Shown: positions 44,351 to 53,372 of the stretch, in pieces
Layout: each line of letters starts with the position of its first letter
How positions within the stretch are numbered: position 1 is the first letter of the stretch
Position numbers and translations under genes: made by a program
DNA from: Streptomyces armeniacus
GTDB lineage: Bacteria > Actinomycetota > Actinomycetes > Streptomycetales > Streptomycetaceae
DNA length: 64,000 nucleotides
Assembly: GCF_003355155.1 (NCBI RefSeq)
Contig: NZ_CP031320.1
Location: forward strand, 6,508,287 to 6,572,286
Direction: 5' to 3'
Notes under the pieces: model-generated
The model's input: the letters and a program-made list of their open reading frames with translations, nothing else
Told to the model about the DNA's origin: nothing
The model's database searches: none

Positions 44351-45526
44351 ACCGCCTTCGGCGGACGGCGCTACTCCCTCAACCAGCCCCCCGAACCCCT
44401 CCGCCTCGGCCCCTCCGACGATGCCGAATGGGCGGCGTTCACCGCCGAGTCGGTGCTCACCGCCGCGGGCGCGCTGCTCAGCGACCTCGGCCGGGACCGC
44501 CGTATGCGGGCGGCGCTCGACCTCGCGTGGAACAGCCTGGCCAGCGAGGTCGCCGCGGCCGCCGTACGCGCCCCCGAGGTGGAGTCGGCCGTGCTGCCGC
44601 TGCGCGCCCGTATCTCCGTACGGGCCGGGCTGGGGAATCTCGCCGCGGGCCTGCGCCCGCCCGCCACCGGGCACGACAACCCGCACTTCTTCGACGACGC
44701 GGCGTGCGTACGGGCGACGGTGCTGGCCACCGTCCACCCCGGCGACCCGGCGGCCGCCGCGGAACTGGCCGCGTACGACGCGCATTACACCCAGGACGGC
44801 GACGGCGTGTACGGCGCACGCGCGATGGCCGCGGCCGTCGCGGCGGCGTTCGGCGGCGCGGACGTGGACGCGTGCGTGGACGCCGCGCTCGACCAGCTCC
44901 CGGCGGACACCGAGATCCGCCGCAACACGCAGCACGCCGTACGGCTCGCCCGCAAGGCCGTCGCCGAGCGGCCGGGGCTGCCGGGCAGCGCGTTCGCGCT
45001 CGTGCCCGACCTGGAGCACGAGATCGTCGACCACATCTACAGCTACGGCATCGCCGCGGCCGAGACCGTACCCGTCGCGCTCGCCGTCGCCGTGGCGGGC
45101 CGCGGCCAGATCGCCGAGGCGGTGCCCGCCGCCGCCTGCCTGTCCCGGGTGGCCGACTCGGCGCCCGCGCTGACCGGCGCGCTGACCGGCGCCATCGGGG
45201 GCGCGGCGGCGCTGCCGCGCAGCTGGCGGGAGGCGTGCCGTTCGCTGTCGGGCTGCGCGCTGCCCCGGCTGGCGGGCACCGACCTGGTGGAGCTCGCCGA
45301 CCTGCTGGCCCGTACGGAACTCACCACGCCCGAGGGCGCGTCAGCGGCCCTGTACGGCATGCCCGTGGCCGCCGACGCCGCTGACGACCACGTGTCCCGC
45401 ACATCACGTACATCCGGCACGTCACGTACATCCGGCACGCCACATACGCACGGCACGTCACGTACGCCGGAAAACACAGCAAGCACAGCCGGGGGCACTC
45501 CGGTGGAAGGACTGACTCGCCCATGA
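44321..45526 (+). CDS. ADP-ribosylglycohydrolase family protein 1, N-terminus altered
   Basis: About 401 residues. The middle and C-terminal parts fit the ADP-ribosylglycohydrolase fold: SDDAEWAAFTA in the position of the first Asp pair, HPGDPAAAAELAAYDAHYT, and QDGDGVYGA. The GDAxG motif is changed to PDAVGTAFGGRRY, and the normal hydrophobic strand before it is missing because the 5' end lies in a quasi-palindromic repeat. TTG 44321 is a tentative start. A Thr/Ser/Gly repeat tail (SRTSGTSRTSGTPHTHGTS) ends the protein. It overlaps the next gene by ATGA. Confidence 0.7.
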   Translation: MQLHAPDAVGTAFGGRRYSLNQPPEPLRLGPSDDAEWAAFTAESVLTAAGALLSDLGRDRRMRAALDLAWNSLASEVAAAAVRAPEVESAVLPLRARISVRAGLGNLAAGLRPPATGHDNPHFFDDAACVRATVLATVHPGDPAAAAELAAYDAHYTQDGDGVYGARAMAAAVAAAFGGADVDACVDAALDQLPADTEIRRNTQHAVRLARKAVAERPGLPGSAFALVPDLEHEIVDHIYSYGIAAAETVPVALAVAVAGRGQIAEAVPAAACLSRVADSAPALTGALTGAIGGAAALPRSWREACRSLSGCALPRLAGTDLVELADLLARTELTTPEGASAALYGMPVAADAADDHVSRTSRTSGTSRTSGTPHTHGTSRTPENTASTAGGTPVEGLTRP

Positions 45527-46674
45527 CGCACCACCCCCTGACCCTGGAGGACCGTACGGCCGGCTGCCTGGTCGGCGCGGCCGTAGGCGACGCGCTCGGC
45601 GGGCCGGTCGAGGGCTGGACGCCGGAGCAGATCGCGGAGCGGCACGGCGGCCGGGTGCACGGCATCGTCGGCCCGTTCTACGAGGACTGGCGGACGGCGC
45701 GGCCCATCGCCCCGTACCACAAGGGCGACGGACACGTCACCGACGACACCCTCATGACGCACGCCCTCGTACGCGTCTACGAGCGGGTGCGCGACCACCT
45801 CGACGCGTACGCCGTCGCCGACCACCTCGTGCCCGACCTGATCGGCAATCCGCGCTGGATTCCCGAACTCGAGGCCGAGGCGCTGCCGCTGCAACGCATC
45901 TTCCTCGCGGAGAAGTGGATCGTCGCGCGCCTCCACTACGGGCACGTCGACCCGCGCGAGGCGGGCGTCGGGAACATCGTCAACTGCGGCGCCGCGATGT
46001 ACATGGCGCCGGTCGGCGCCGTCAACGCCGGTAACCCAGCGGCCGCGTACGCCGAGGCACTGGACGTCGCCGGGGCACACCAGTCCTCGTACGGGCGTGA
46101 GGCCGCGGGAGTCTTCGCGGCGGCGGTGGCGGCGGCGTTCACGCCGGGGGCGACGCCCGCGTCGGTCGTCGAGACGGCCCTGGCGCTGGCCAAGGACGGC
46201 ACGCGCGACGCCATCGAGGCGGTGTGCGAAGTGGCCGCGGGGCACGCCGACTTCGAGGGCGCGCTGAAGCCGCTGCGGGCAGCGGTCACGCCGTACGACA
46301 CGGTCGGCCCCGACTACCGGCAGCCCTCACTCGGCGCGCGACGGCCGTCCCGGCTGCACGCGATCGAGGAACTCCCCGTCGCGCTGGGGATGCTGCTGAT
46401 CGGGGACGGCGACTTCCGGCACACGGTGCTGGGTTCGGTGAACTACGGCCGCGACTGCGACTCGATCGCCACCATGAGCGGCGCGATCGTCGGGGCGCTG
46501 CGCGGGGAAAGCGCGGTACCGGCGGAGTGGAGCGACGAGATCGGCCGCGCGAGCCGCCTCGATTTGCGGGCCCCGGCGGCCTCGCTGGCGACGGTCACGC
46601 GGGAGGTCTTCGCCCACGACCAACGACGGAGGCGCGCCCACGAGGACGCCTTCGCGACGCTGGCGGACCTGTGA
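45523..46674 (+). CDS. ADP-ribosylglycohydrolase family protein 2
   Basis: A 383-residue complete member. Metal ligands are visible in GAAVGDALGGP, HVTDDTLMTH and NYGRDCDSIATM. The family cleaves N- or O-glycosidic bonds of ADP-ribose, ADP-ribosyl-proteins or related ribosides with magnesium. It is soluble. It is coupled to gene 1 by ATGA and is separated from paralogue 3 by a 475-bp repeat-rich spacer. Confidence 0.88.
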   Translation: MTHHPLTLEDRTAGCLVGAAVGDALGGPVEGWTPEQIAERHGGRVHGIVGPFYEDWRTARPIAPYHKGDGHVTDDTLMTHALVRVYERVRDHLDAYAVADHLVPDLIGNPRWIPELEAEALPLQRIFLAEKWIVARLHYGHVDPREAGVGNIVNCGAAMYMAPVGAVNAGNPAAAYAEALDVAGAHQSSYGREAAGVFAAAVAAAFTPGATPASVVETALALAKDGTRDAIEAVCEVAAGHADFEGALKPLRAAVTPYDTVGPDYRQPSLGARRPSRLHAIEELPVALGMLLIGDGDFRHTVLGSVNYGRDCDSIATMSGAIVGALRGESAVPAEWSDEIGRASRLDLRAPAASLATVTREVFAHDQRRRRAHEDAFATLADL

Positions 46675-46770
46675 TGGACCCCCACGTCTTCGCCACGATG
46701 GCGCCCGGCCCTCTTGAGCCCGTCGGCCCCACCAAACCGGTCCAGCCACCCCCCAAGCCCGTCCGGCCCA

Positions 46771-46895
46771 CCCAGCCCGTCCGGCGATTGAGGACGGACC
46801 GGAGCGGCCACCGGCCCGCAGCCAACCCCGTCGCTACGCGGCACACCAACCGACCACCATGGCCGAGGATCGTCCTCAAACGCCGGACAGGCTGG
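46771..46895. repeat. Terminal-inverted-repeat element, copy A
   Basis: 125 bp starting CCCAGCCCGTCCGGCGATTG and ending CTCAAACGCCGGACAGGCTGG. It has no coding capacity. The spacer at 46675-47149 holds this and copy B and nothing else recognised. Confidence 0.8.
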
Positions 46896-46956
46896 ATTTG
46901 CCCGCGCCAGTCCCAAGAACCCGACCGCAGGCAGCGAAGTCACCATCCGCCACCCA

Positions 46957-47088
46957 CCCAGCCCGTCCGGCGATTGAGGACAGACCGGAGCGGCCACACG
47001 CCGCACGAGGCCAGTGGCCCTGAACGCCGACAGCGTGCTCTCCGACCACCATGGCCGAGGGCCGTCCTCAAACGCCGGACGGGCTGGG
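46957..47088. repeat. Terminal-inverted-repeat element, copy B
   Basis: 132 bp with the same ends as copy A (right end CTCAAACGCCGGACGGGCTG) and the same inner landmarks: GACCGGAGCGGCCAC near the left and GACCACCATGGCCGAGG near the right. The two copies are a direct tandem duplication, 61 bp apart. Confidence 0.8.
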
Positions 47089-47149
47089 TGAGCCGGACGG
47101 GCTGGGAAGGCCGGAACGGCTGGATTCGTTCGGCCTCGGGCGGTGGGCG

Positions 47150-48733
47150 ATGAGCGGCGCGTTGCGGCTGACATGGGTGCAGCCCGAGGACCTCGTCGGG
47201 CACGAGCTGCGGCAGGCCGCGGAGGACGGCCGGGACGCCGCCGCGATCCAGCGGCGCTGGATCGCGGCCGGCGGCGCGCTCGCGCCGGAGCGGGCCGGGG
47301 CGTCCCCCGGCCCGACAGATCCGCGGCTGCGTGCCCTGGCCCAGGACGTGCTCGACGAACTCGCCGAGCTGCCCTCCCCGTCGGCCGCCTACGAGCCCAC
47401 CGATCTCGCCGCGATCAAGGCCGCCTGCCCGCAGTGGCCGACCGCCGCACCCACGGCGCGTACGGCGCGTACGGCGACACACCAACCGTCGGGCGCCGCA
47501 CACACCACGCGCCTCGAAGCCGCCTGGCTCGGCCGCGCCGTCGGGTGCGTGCTCGGGAAGCCCGTCGAGAAGCTGCCCCTCACCGGTATTCGGGAGATCG
47601 CCCGCGCCACCGGCAACTGGCCGCTTCACACCTGGTTCACCGCCCGCGGCCTCCCCGCCGACACCGCCGCCCGCTGGCCCTGGAACCGCCGCAGCGCCGC
47701 CACTTCACTCGCCGAGAACATCGACGGCGCACCGGAGGACGACGACCTCAACTACCCCCTCCTCGCCCTTCTCCTGCTCCAGCGCCACGGCCACACCTTC
47801 CGCACCGCCGACGTCGCGCAGCTGTGGCTGGACGAGCTTCCCGCGGGCCGTACGTTCACCGCCGAGCGCGTCGCGTACCGCAACCTCCTCGACGGGATCG
47901 AGCCGCCGCTCACCGCGAGCACCCGCAACCCGTTCCGCGAGTGGATCGGGGCGCAGATCCGCGCCGACGTCTTCGGCTGGACCCACCCGGGCGACCCGGC
48001 GACGGCCGCCGAACTGGCCTGGCGCGACGCCGTGCTGACGCACACCGCCAACGGCGTGTACGGCGCCATGTTCGTGGCCGCCGTCACCGCCGCGGCGGCC
48101 GGCGCCGCGTCCGGCGCACCGGGCGCGCCCGCCGCACCGGACAAGCCCGCCGCGCCCCGCGTGCACGAGTGCCTGCGCGCCGGCCTGGCGGTCGTGCCGG
48201 AGCGGTCCCGTTACGCGGCGGCCGTCCGCACCGGTATCGAGGCGGCGCTGGCCGAACCGACCGGCACCGCGGCCGGTTTCGAACCGGTGGCGGACGCGCT
48301 GCACGCGGCGTACGGGCGGCACCACTGGGTGCACGTCCTGCCGAACGCCGCGCTGCTCAGCGCCGCCCTCACCCACGCCGACGGCGACTTCACCGGCTCC
48401 GTCTCCCGTGCGGTGTCGGGCGGTTGGGACACCGACTCCAACGGGGCGACGGCGGGCTCGGTGGCCGGGCTGCTCGCGGGCGCGCCGGACGCGCTCCCGG
48501 CGCGCTGGACGGCGCCGCTCCGGAACCGGCTGGCGACCACCGTCGGCGGTCTGGACGGCATCGGCTTCGACGAACTCGCCGTACGGACCGCCGCCCTGGC
48601 GGCCCCGCCCGCACCACCCGCACCACCCGGCGCCACGGCGCCCCGCGCCTGCGCACCCGGCACCACACCACCCGGCACCGCACCCGAGAACGCCACCAGC
48701 CGTACGGACCGACAGGAGAACCCCTCGCCATGA
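47150..48733 (+). CDS. ADP-ribosylglycohydrolase family protein 3
   Basis: A 527-residue member with a long N-terminal extension (LTWVQPEDLVGHELRQAAED, about 130 residues) before the hydrolase core. Core motifs are LGRAVGCVLGKPVEKLP in place of GDAxG, APEDDDLNYPLLAL and GGWDTDSNGATAGS, so the metal site looks largely kept. Internal Ala/Pro repeats occur near residues 320 and 485. ATG 47150 gives the conserved start; the frame upstream is repeat sequence. It is coupled to the ribokinase-like gene by ATGA, which suggests that the released ribose is phosphorylated. Confidence 0.85.
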   Translation: MSGALRLTWVQPEDLVGHELRQAAEDGRDAAAIQRRWIAAGGALAPERAGASPGPTDPRLRALAQDVLDELAELPSPSAAYEPTDLAAIKAACPQWPTAAPTARTARTATHQPSGAAHTTRLEAAWLGRAVGCVLGKPVEKLPLTGIREIARATGNWPLHTWFTARGLPADTAARWPWNRRSAATSLAENIDGAPEDDDLNYPLLALLLLQRHGHTFRTADVAQLWLDELPAGRTFTAERVAYRNLLDGIEPPLTASTRNPFREWIGAQIRADVFGWTHPGDPATAAELAWRDAVLTHTANGVYGAMFVAAVTAAAAGAASGAPGAPAAPDKPAAPRVHECLRAGLAVVPERSRYAAAVRTGIEAALAEPTGTAAGFEPVADALHAAYGRHHWVHVLPNAALLSAALTHADGDFTGSVSRAVSGGWDTDSNGATAGSVAGLLAGAPDALPARWTAPLRNRLATTVGGLDGIGFDELAVRTAALAAPPAPPAPPGATAPRACAPGTTPPGTAPENATSRTDRQENPSP

Positions 48734-49629
48734 CCCCTCCCCCGGCCATCGCCGTACTGGGCAGCACCAACATGGACCTGGTCGCCTACGTCCCCACCGC
48801 ACCGCGCCTCGGTGAGACCGTGACGGGCAGCGCGTTCCGTACGATCCCCGGCGGCAAGGGCGCGAACCAGGCCGTCGCCGCGGCCCGCGCGGGCGGCGCG
48901 GTGTCGATGATCGGGGCGGTCGGCGCGGACGACTTCGGCACGCAGCTGCGTACGGCGCTGGCCGACGCGCACGTCGACACGGGCGGCCTGCGGACCGTCG
49001 GCGGCGCGAGCGGCATCGCGCACATCGTGGTCGACGACGACGGCGGCAACTCCATCATCGTCGTGCCCGGCGCCAACGGCACGGTCGGCGGACTGGCCGA
49101 CGGCGACGACGCCCGTATCGCCGCCGCCGGCGCGCTGCTCCTGCAGCTGGAGATCCCCCTGTCCGGCGTGCTCGCGGGGGCGCGGGCGGCACGGGCGCAC
49201 GGCGTACGAGTCGTGCTGACGCCCGCTCCCGCGCAGCCGCTCCCGGGCGAACTCCTCGCCAACACCGACCTGTTGGTGCCGAACGAGCACGAGGCGGCGG
49301 CGCTCACGGGCACGTCCGACCCGTACAAGGCGGCGGCCGAACTGCTCGCCACCGTGCCCGAGGTGGTAGTGACGCTGGGCGCGGAGGGCAGCCTGTACGC
49401 CGCCCGCGGCGCCGAGCCGGTGCTGGTGCCCGCGCCGCGCGTACAGGCGGAGGACACCACGGCGGCCGGGGACACGTTCGTCGGCGCACTCGCGGTCGCG
49501 TCCGGTGAGGGGCGGCCCATGCCGGAGGCCCTGGCGTGGGCATCGGCGGCGGCCGCGCTCTCCGTACAGCGGGCGGGGGCGTCCGCGTCCATGCCGTACC
49601 GCCACGAGATCGACGCCTTCACCGGCTGA
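48730..49629 (+). CDS. Ribokinase-like PfkB carbohydrate kinase
   Basis: A 299-residue PfkB kinase. N-terminal GSTNMDLVAYVPTAP and GGKGANQAVAAARAG match ribokinase, and the C-terminal anion hole/catalytic base is in DTTAAGDTFVGAL. It phosphorylates ribose or a related sugar with ATP. The ATGA overlap with the hydrolase gene points to a shared pathway. Confidence 0.9.
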   Translation: MTPPPAIAVLGSTNMDLVAYVPTAPRLGETVTGSAFRTIPGGKGANQAVAAARAGGAVSMIGAVGADDFGTQLRTALADAHVDTGGLRTVGGASGIAHIVVDDDGGNSIIVVPGANGTVGGLADGDDARIAAAGALLLQLEIPLSGVLAGARAARAHGVRVVLTPAPAQPLPGELLANTDLLVPNEHEAAALTGTSDPYKAAAELLATVPEVVVTLGAEGSLYAARGAEPVLVPAPRVQAEDTTAAGDTFVGALAVASGEGRPMPEALAWASAAAALSVQRAGASASMPYRHEIDAFTG

Positions 49630-49635
49630 CCACCG

Positions 49636-49691
49636 ACCACCGGACCACCGGACCACCGGACCACCGGACCACCGGACCACCGGACCGCCGG
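49636..49691 (+). repeat. 8-bp tandem repeat (ACCACCGG)
   Basis: Six perfect copies of ACCACCGG at 49636-49683 and one variant (ACCGCCGG) at 49684-49691, starting seven bases after the kinase stop. Confidence 0.92.
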
Positions 49692-49771
49692 TCCACCTGA
49701 TCGTCCACTACCTGATCATCCCGTAACGACTGATCCAGCAGCGACTGATCCAGGAAAGAACGAACGCTCTG

Positions 49772-51013
49772 ATGAACGACTCGCACGACTGCCCTGACGC
49801 AGCCCCTGACGGAACCCCGGCCGCACCCGCCGCCCCCCTCGCCGGTGTGCGCGTGCTCGATCTCGCCACCCTCTTCGCCGGACCGCTCGCCGCCACCATG
49901 CTCGGTGACTTCGGCGCCGAAGTGATCAAGGTAGAGCACCCGCGCAAGCCCGACCCGTCGCGCGGCCACGGCCCCGCCAAGGACGGCGTCGGCCTCTGGT
50001 GGAAGCTGCTCGGCCGGAACAAGCGGAACCTCACCCTCGATCTGTCCACCCCCGGCGGCCGCGACGTACTGCTGCGCCTCGCCGCCGAAGCGGACGTCAT
50101 CGTCGAGAACTTCAGGCCCGGCACGCTGGAGAAGTGGGGCCTGGGCTGGGACCGGCTGTCCGACGTCAACCCGCGGCTGGTGCTGGCGCGGGTCACCGGC
50201 TTCGGGCAGTTCGGGCCGTACGCGCGCCGCGCCGGTTTCGGCACGCTCGCCGAGGCGATGAGCGGTTTCGCGGCGGTCACCGGGGAGCCGGACGGGCCGC
50301 CGACGCTGCCGCCGTTCGGCCTGGCGGACTCGGTGGCGGCGCTGTCCACGGCGTACGCGGTGCTGACGGCACTGCACGGCCGCGACCGTACGGGCCGCGG
50401 CCAGGTCGTCGACATGGCGATCATCGAGCCGATGCTGACGGTGCTGGGGCCGCAGCCGATCTGGTACGACCAGCTCGGCTACGTACAGCCGCGCACCGGC
50501 AACCGGTCCACGAACAACGCGCCGCGCAACACCTACCGCGCCGCGGACGGCCGTTGGCTGGCCGTGTCGACCTCCGCGCAGTCGATCGCGGAGCGGGTGA
50601 TGCGGCTGGTGGGGCGGCCGGAGCTGGTGGAGGAACCGTGGTTCGGCACGGGTGCGGGGCGTGCGGAGCACGCGGACGAGCTGGACGCGGCGGTCGGCGG
50701 CTGGATAGCGGAGCGCGACAGCGCGGAGGTCATCGCCGCGTTCGAGAAGGCCGAGGCCGCGGTGGCGCCGATCAACGACGTACGGGACGTGCTGGCGGAC
50801 GAGCAGTACCAGGCGCTCGGCTCGATCACCGAGGTGGAGGACGACGAGCTCGGAACCGTCCGCATGCAGAACGTCCTTTTCCGGCTCTCCGAGACCCCCG
50901 GCGCCATCAAGTGGGCGGGCCGCCGGCACGGCGCCGACACCGACGCCGTACTCGCCGAACTCGGCCTCAGCGCGGGCGAGATAGCCGAACTGCGGGAAGG
51001 AGGCGCGCTGTGA
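49772..51013 (+). CDS. CaiB/BaiF CoA-transferase family protein
   Basis: A 413-residue family III CoA transferase. The N-terminus has GVRVLDLATLFAGPLAATML and GDFGAEVIKVEHP, and the catalytic aspartate is expected in FGLADSVAALS. It moves CoA between two carboxylic acids. It is coupled by GTGA to a CitE-like lyase gene, so the pair probably degrades a dicarboxylic or hydroxy acid. Whether it is functionally tied to the ribokinase unit 142 bp upstream is not clear. Confidence 0.92.
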   Translation: MNDSHDCPDAAPDGTPAAPAAPLAGVRVLDLATLFAGPLAATMLGDFGAEVIKVEHPRKPDPSRGHGPAKDGVGLWWKLLGRNKRNLTLDLSTPGGRDVLLRLAAEADVIVENFRPGTLEKWGLGWDRLSDVNPRLVLARVTGFGQFGPYARRAGFGTLAEAMSGFAAVTGEPDGPPTLPPFGLADSVAALSTAYAVLTALHGRDRTGRGQVVDMAIIEPMLTVLGPQPIWYDQLGYVQPRTGNRSTNNAPRNTYRAADGRWLAVSTSAQSIAERVMRLVGRPELVEEPWFGTGAGRAEHADELDAAVGGWIAERDSAEVIAAFEKAEAAVAPINDVRDVLADEQYQALGSITEVEDDELGTVRMQNVLFRLSETPGAIKWAGRRHGADTDAVLAELGLSAGEIAELREGGAL

Positions 51014-51897
51014 ACGGCACCGCGCGCGACGACGCCCCCGGCGCAGCGGCACACCTCGCCGCCGCTCCCCCGCCGCTCACCTGGCTGTACGTACCGGGCG
51101 ACCGCCCGGACGTCGTCGCCAAGGCGCTGGGCTCCGGGGCCGACGTCGTCATCGTCGACCTCGAGGACGCGGTCGCGCCCGAGCGCAAGGCGTACGCGCG
51201 CGGCGCCACCGCCGAACTGCTCAGCGCCCCTGCCCCGGGGCCCGTACCGGTCCACGTCCGCATCAACGCCCTGGACACCCCGCTCGCCGAGGCCGACACC
51301 CGTGCCCTCGCGCCGCTGCCGGGCCTGGCCGGGCTGCGGCTGCCCAAGGTCGACGGCGCGGCCGACGTGGCACGCGTCGCCCGGTGGGCGGCGGGCGACG
51401 CCGTACCGCCGCTGTACCCGTTGCTCGAATCGGCCCTCGGCATCGAGAACGCCTTCGCCGTCGCCACGGCGCACGCCGCCGTGTACGGCATCGCGCTGGG
51501 CGAGGCCGATCTGCGCGCCGTCCTGGGCGTGACCGGCGACGACGGGCTGGCGTGGCCGCGCAGCCGCGCTGTGGTCGCGGCGCGTGCGGCGGGGCTGGCG
51601 CCGCCGGCGCAGTCCGTGTATCCGGACGTACGGGACGTGGAGGGGCTGGCGCGCTCCTGCGCGCACGGCCGTTCCCTGGGCTTCCTCGGGCGTACGGCGA
51701 TCCACCCGCGCCAACTGCCCGTGATCGAGCGGGCGTACCTGCCGTCGGCGCAGGAGGTCGAGGCCGCCGAGGAGGTGCTGCGGGCCGCCGCCACGGACGC
51801 GGGCGCGCTCGCGCTGCCGGACGGCCGGTTCGTGGACGCGGCGGTCGTCGCGGGCGCCCGGCACACCCTGGCCCTGGCGCACCGTAAGGGCCGCTGA
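51010..51897 (+). CDS. CitE-like CoA-ester lyase (HpcH/HpaI family)
   Basis: A 295-residue TIM-barrel lyase. It shows LTWLYVPGDRPDVVAKAL, the metal region VIVDLEDAVAPERKAYA and FLGRTAIHPRQLPVI, typical of citrate-lyase beta-like enzymes that cleave malyl-CoA- or citramalyl-CoA-type substrates. The GTG start overlaps the CoA-transferase stop by four bases. Together they could activate and cleave one acid substrate. Confidence 0.9.
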   Translation: MNGTARDDAPGAAAHLAAAPPPLTWLYVPGDRPDVVAKALGSGADVVIVDLEDAVAPERKAYARGATAELLSAPAPGPVPVHVRINALDTPLAEADTRALAPLPGLAGLRLPKVDGAADVARVARWAAGDAVPPLYPLLESALGIENAFAVATAHAAVYGIALGEADLRAVLGVTGDDGLAWPRSRAVVAARAAGLAPPAQSVYPDVRDVEGLARSCAHGRSLGFLGRTAIHPRQLPVIERAYLPSAQEVEAAEEVLRAAATDAGALALPDGRFVDAAVVAGARHTLALAHRKGR

Positions 51898-51965
51898 CGC
51901 GCGCAGGCGCTCACTCAGCTCACTCAGCTCAGGCGGCTCAGGCGCAGGCGTTCAGGCGGCTCCGG

Positions 51966-51982
51966 CTGCCCGGCCCGGGCAG
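51966..51982. terminator. Hairpin between convergent lyase and lgt genes
   Basis: CTGCCCG-GCC-CGGGCAG in the 165-bp convergent spacer; it could end either transcript. Confidence 0.5.
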
Positions 51983-52062
51983 GCCGCCCGCAACGCGCCG
52001 GCGCGCGGTGCCCGTTGGGGCCCGCGCGCCGTATCGCCGTTCGGATCGGGAGAGTTGAGCGG

Positions 52063-53118
52063 TCAGGACTTCTTCGAGGAGCCCTGCTGTGCGCTCGCCT
52101 CGGCGGTGGAGCCGCCGTCGTCGGCCGCGTCCGCCGGATCGGCCGGTTCGGGATCGTCTGATTCGGAACCATCCGCCGCGGACTCGTCCGTCCCGGAACC
52201 GTCCTTCGCCTTCTTCATGCTGACCGCGGCCCCGGCGTCCTTCCCGCTGCCGCCGCCGCTGCCGCCGGCACCGCCGTCGTCGTCCCCTGGTGCGCGCGGC
52301 TCCACGACCTCCTCGCGTCCGGGCGACCGGCGTTGCGAGATCACCATGTACGCGACGGCACCGAGGAAGACCACGACCGACGTCCAGTTGTTGAGCCGCA
52401 GCCCCCAGACCTCGTGCGCGTCATCGATGCGCATGTACTCGATCCAGAAGCGCCCGACCGTGTACAGCGCCACGTACAGCGCGAAGACCCGGCCGTGCCC
52501 CATCCGGAAGCGCCGGTCGGCCCAGATCACCAGCAGTGCCGCGCCGATGCACCACAGCGACTCGTAGAGGAACGTCGGGTGGTACGTCGCCAGGTCCGGG
52601 GAGTCGACGGGCCGGTTCTCCGGGTCGATCTTGACGGCCCAGGGGACGTCCGTGGCGCGCCCGTACAGCTCCTGGTTGAACCAGTTCCCCCAGCGGCCGA
52701 TCGCCTGGGCGGCGGCGAGCCCGGGCGCCAGCGCGTCGGCCCACGCGGGCAGCGGGATGCCACGGCGGCGGCAGCCGATCCAGGCGCCGACGGCGCCGAT
52801 CGCGACCGCGCCCCAGATGCCGAGGCCGCCGTCCCACACGCGGAAGGCGTCGACCCAGTTGCGGCCCTCGCCGAAGTAGAGCTGGTAGTCGGTGATGACG
52901 TGGTAGAGGCGGCCGCCGATCAGTCCGAACGGGACGGCCCACACGGCGATGTCGGCGACGGTACCGGGCTGACCGCCACGGGCGACCCAGCGCCTGCCGC
53001 CGAGCCAGACCGCGAAGAAGACACCGACGATGATGCAGAGCGCATAGCCGCGCAACGGCACCGGTCCGAGATGGATCTCGCCGGCGGAGGGGCTCGGGAT
53101 GAAGGCAAGGGTGTTCAT
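52063..53118 (-). CDS. lgt: Prolipoprotein diacylglyceryl transferase
   Basis: A 351-residue membrane enzyme that attaches diacylglycerol to the lipobox cysteine of lipoproteins. It has the Lgt signature GRWGNWFNQELYG, the region GGRLYHVITDY and seven hydrophobic helices. The last 60 residues are a cytoplasmic tail rich in Asp, Ser and Gly (PGDDDGGAGGSGGGSGKD), longer than in E. coli Lgt but common in Actinobacteria. It closes the conserved trp-region block. Confidence 0.95.
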   Translation of the reverse strand: MNTLAFIPSPSAGEIHLGPVPLRGYALCIIVGVFFAVWLGGRRWVARGGQPGTVADIAVWAVPFGLIGGRLYHVITDYQLYFGEGRNWVDAFRVWDGGLGIWGAVAIGAVGAWIGCRRRGIPLPAWADALAPGLAAAQAIGRWGNWFNQELYGRATDVPWAVKIDPENRPVDSPDLATYHPTFLYESLWCIGAALLVIWADRRFRMGHGRVFALYVALYTVGRFWIEYMRIDDAHEVWGLRLNNWTSVVVFLGAVAYMVISQRRSPGREEVVEPRAPGDDDGGAGGSGGGSGKDAGAAVSMKKAKDGSGTDESAADGSESDDPEPADPADAADDGGSTAEASAQQGSSKKS

Positions 53119-53372
53119 GGCGTTCCCGACGCTATCGTGCCGGGCGCCCGCGTGGGCACTCCGCCCGGCACAACGGCTCCATAACGAGCCCAGGGGCCTC
53201 CATCCGTGTGTCCCGCGCCCCGTCCGCCGCGCTCCCGACCCCGTACGCACGGGGCCCGTACGCACCGCCCCAGTACGCACCGCGCCGGTGCCCGCGCCAG
53301 CCGCACCGCGGAAGTTCCGCCGATGAGTTTCCGGCGGTCGTGCGGTCTACCCATCGACGAAAGGAGCGCACC

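Noticed and set aside
46771..47088. Riboswitch or structured RNA
   Set aside because: The structure is explained by the terminal inverted repeats, and the same ends recur in unrelated places.
46224..47153. A 309-codon frame across the spacer between hydrolases 2 and 3
   Set aside because: It starts inside hydrolase 2 in another frame and then reads through the inverted-repeat elements; no protein family is visible.
49636..49691. CRISPR-like array
   Set aside because: The unit is 8 bp without spacers; a simple tandem repeat.
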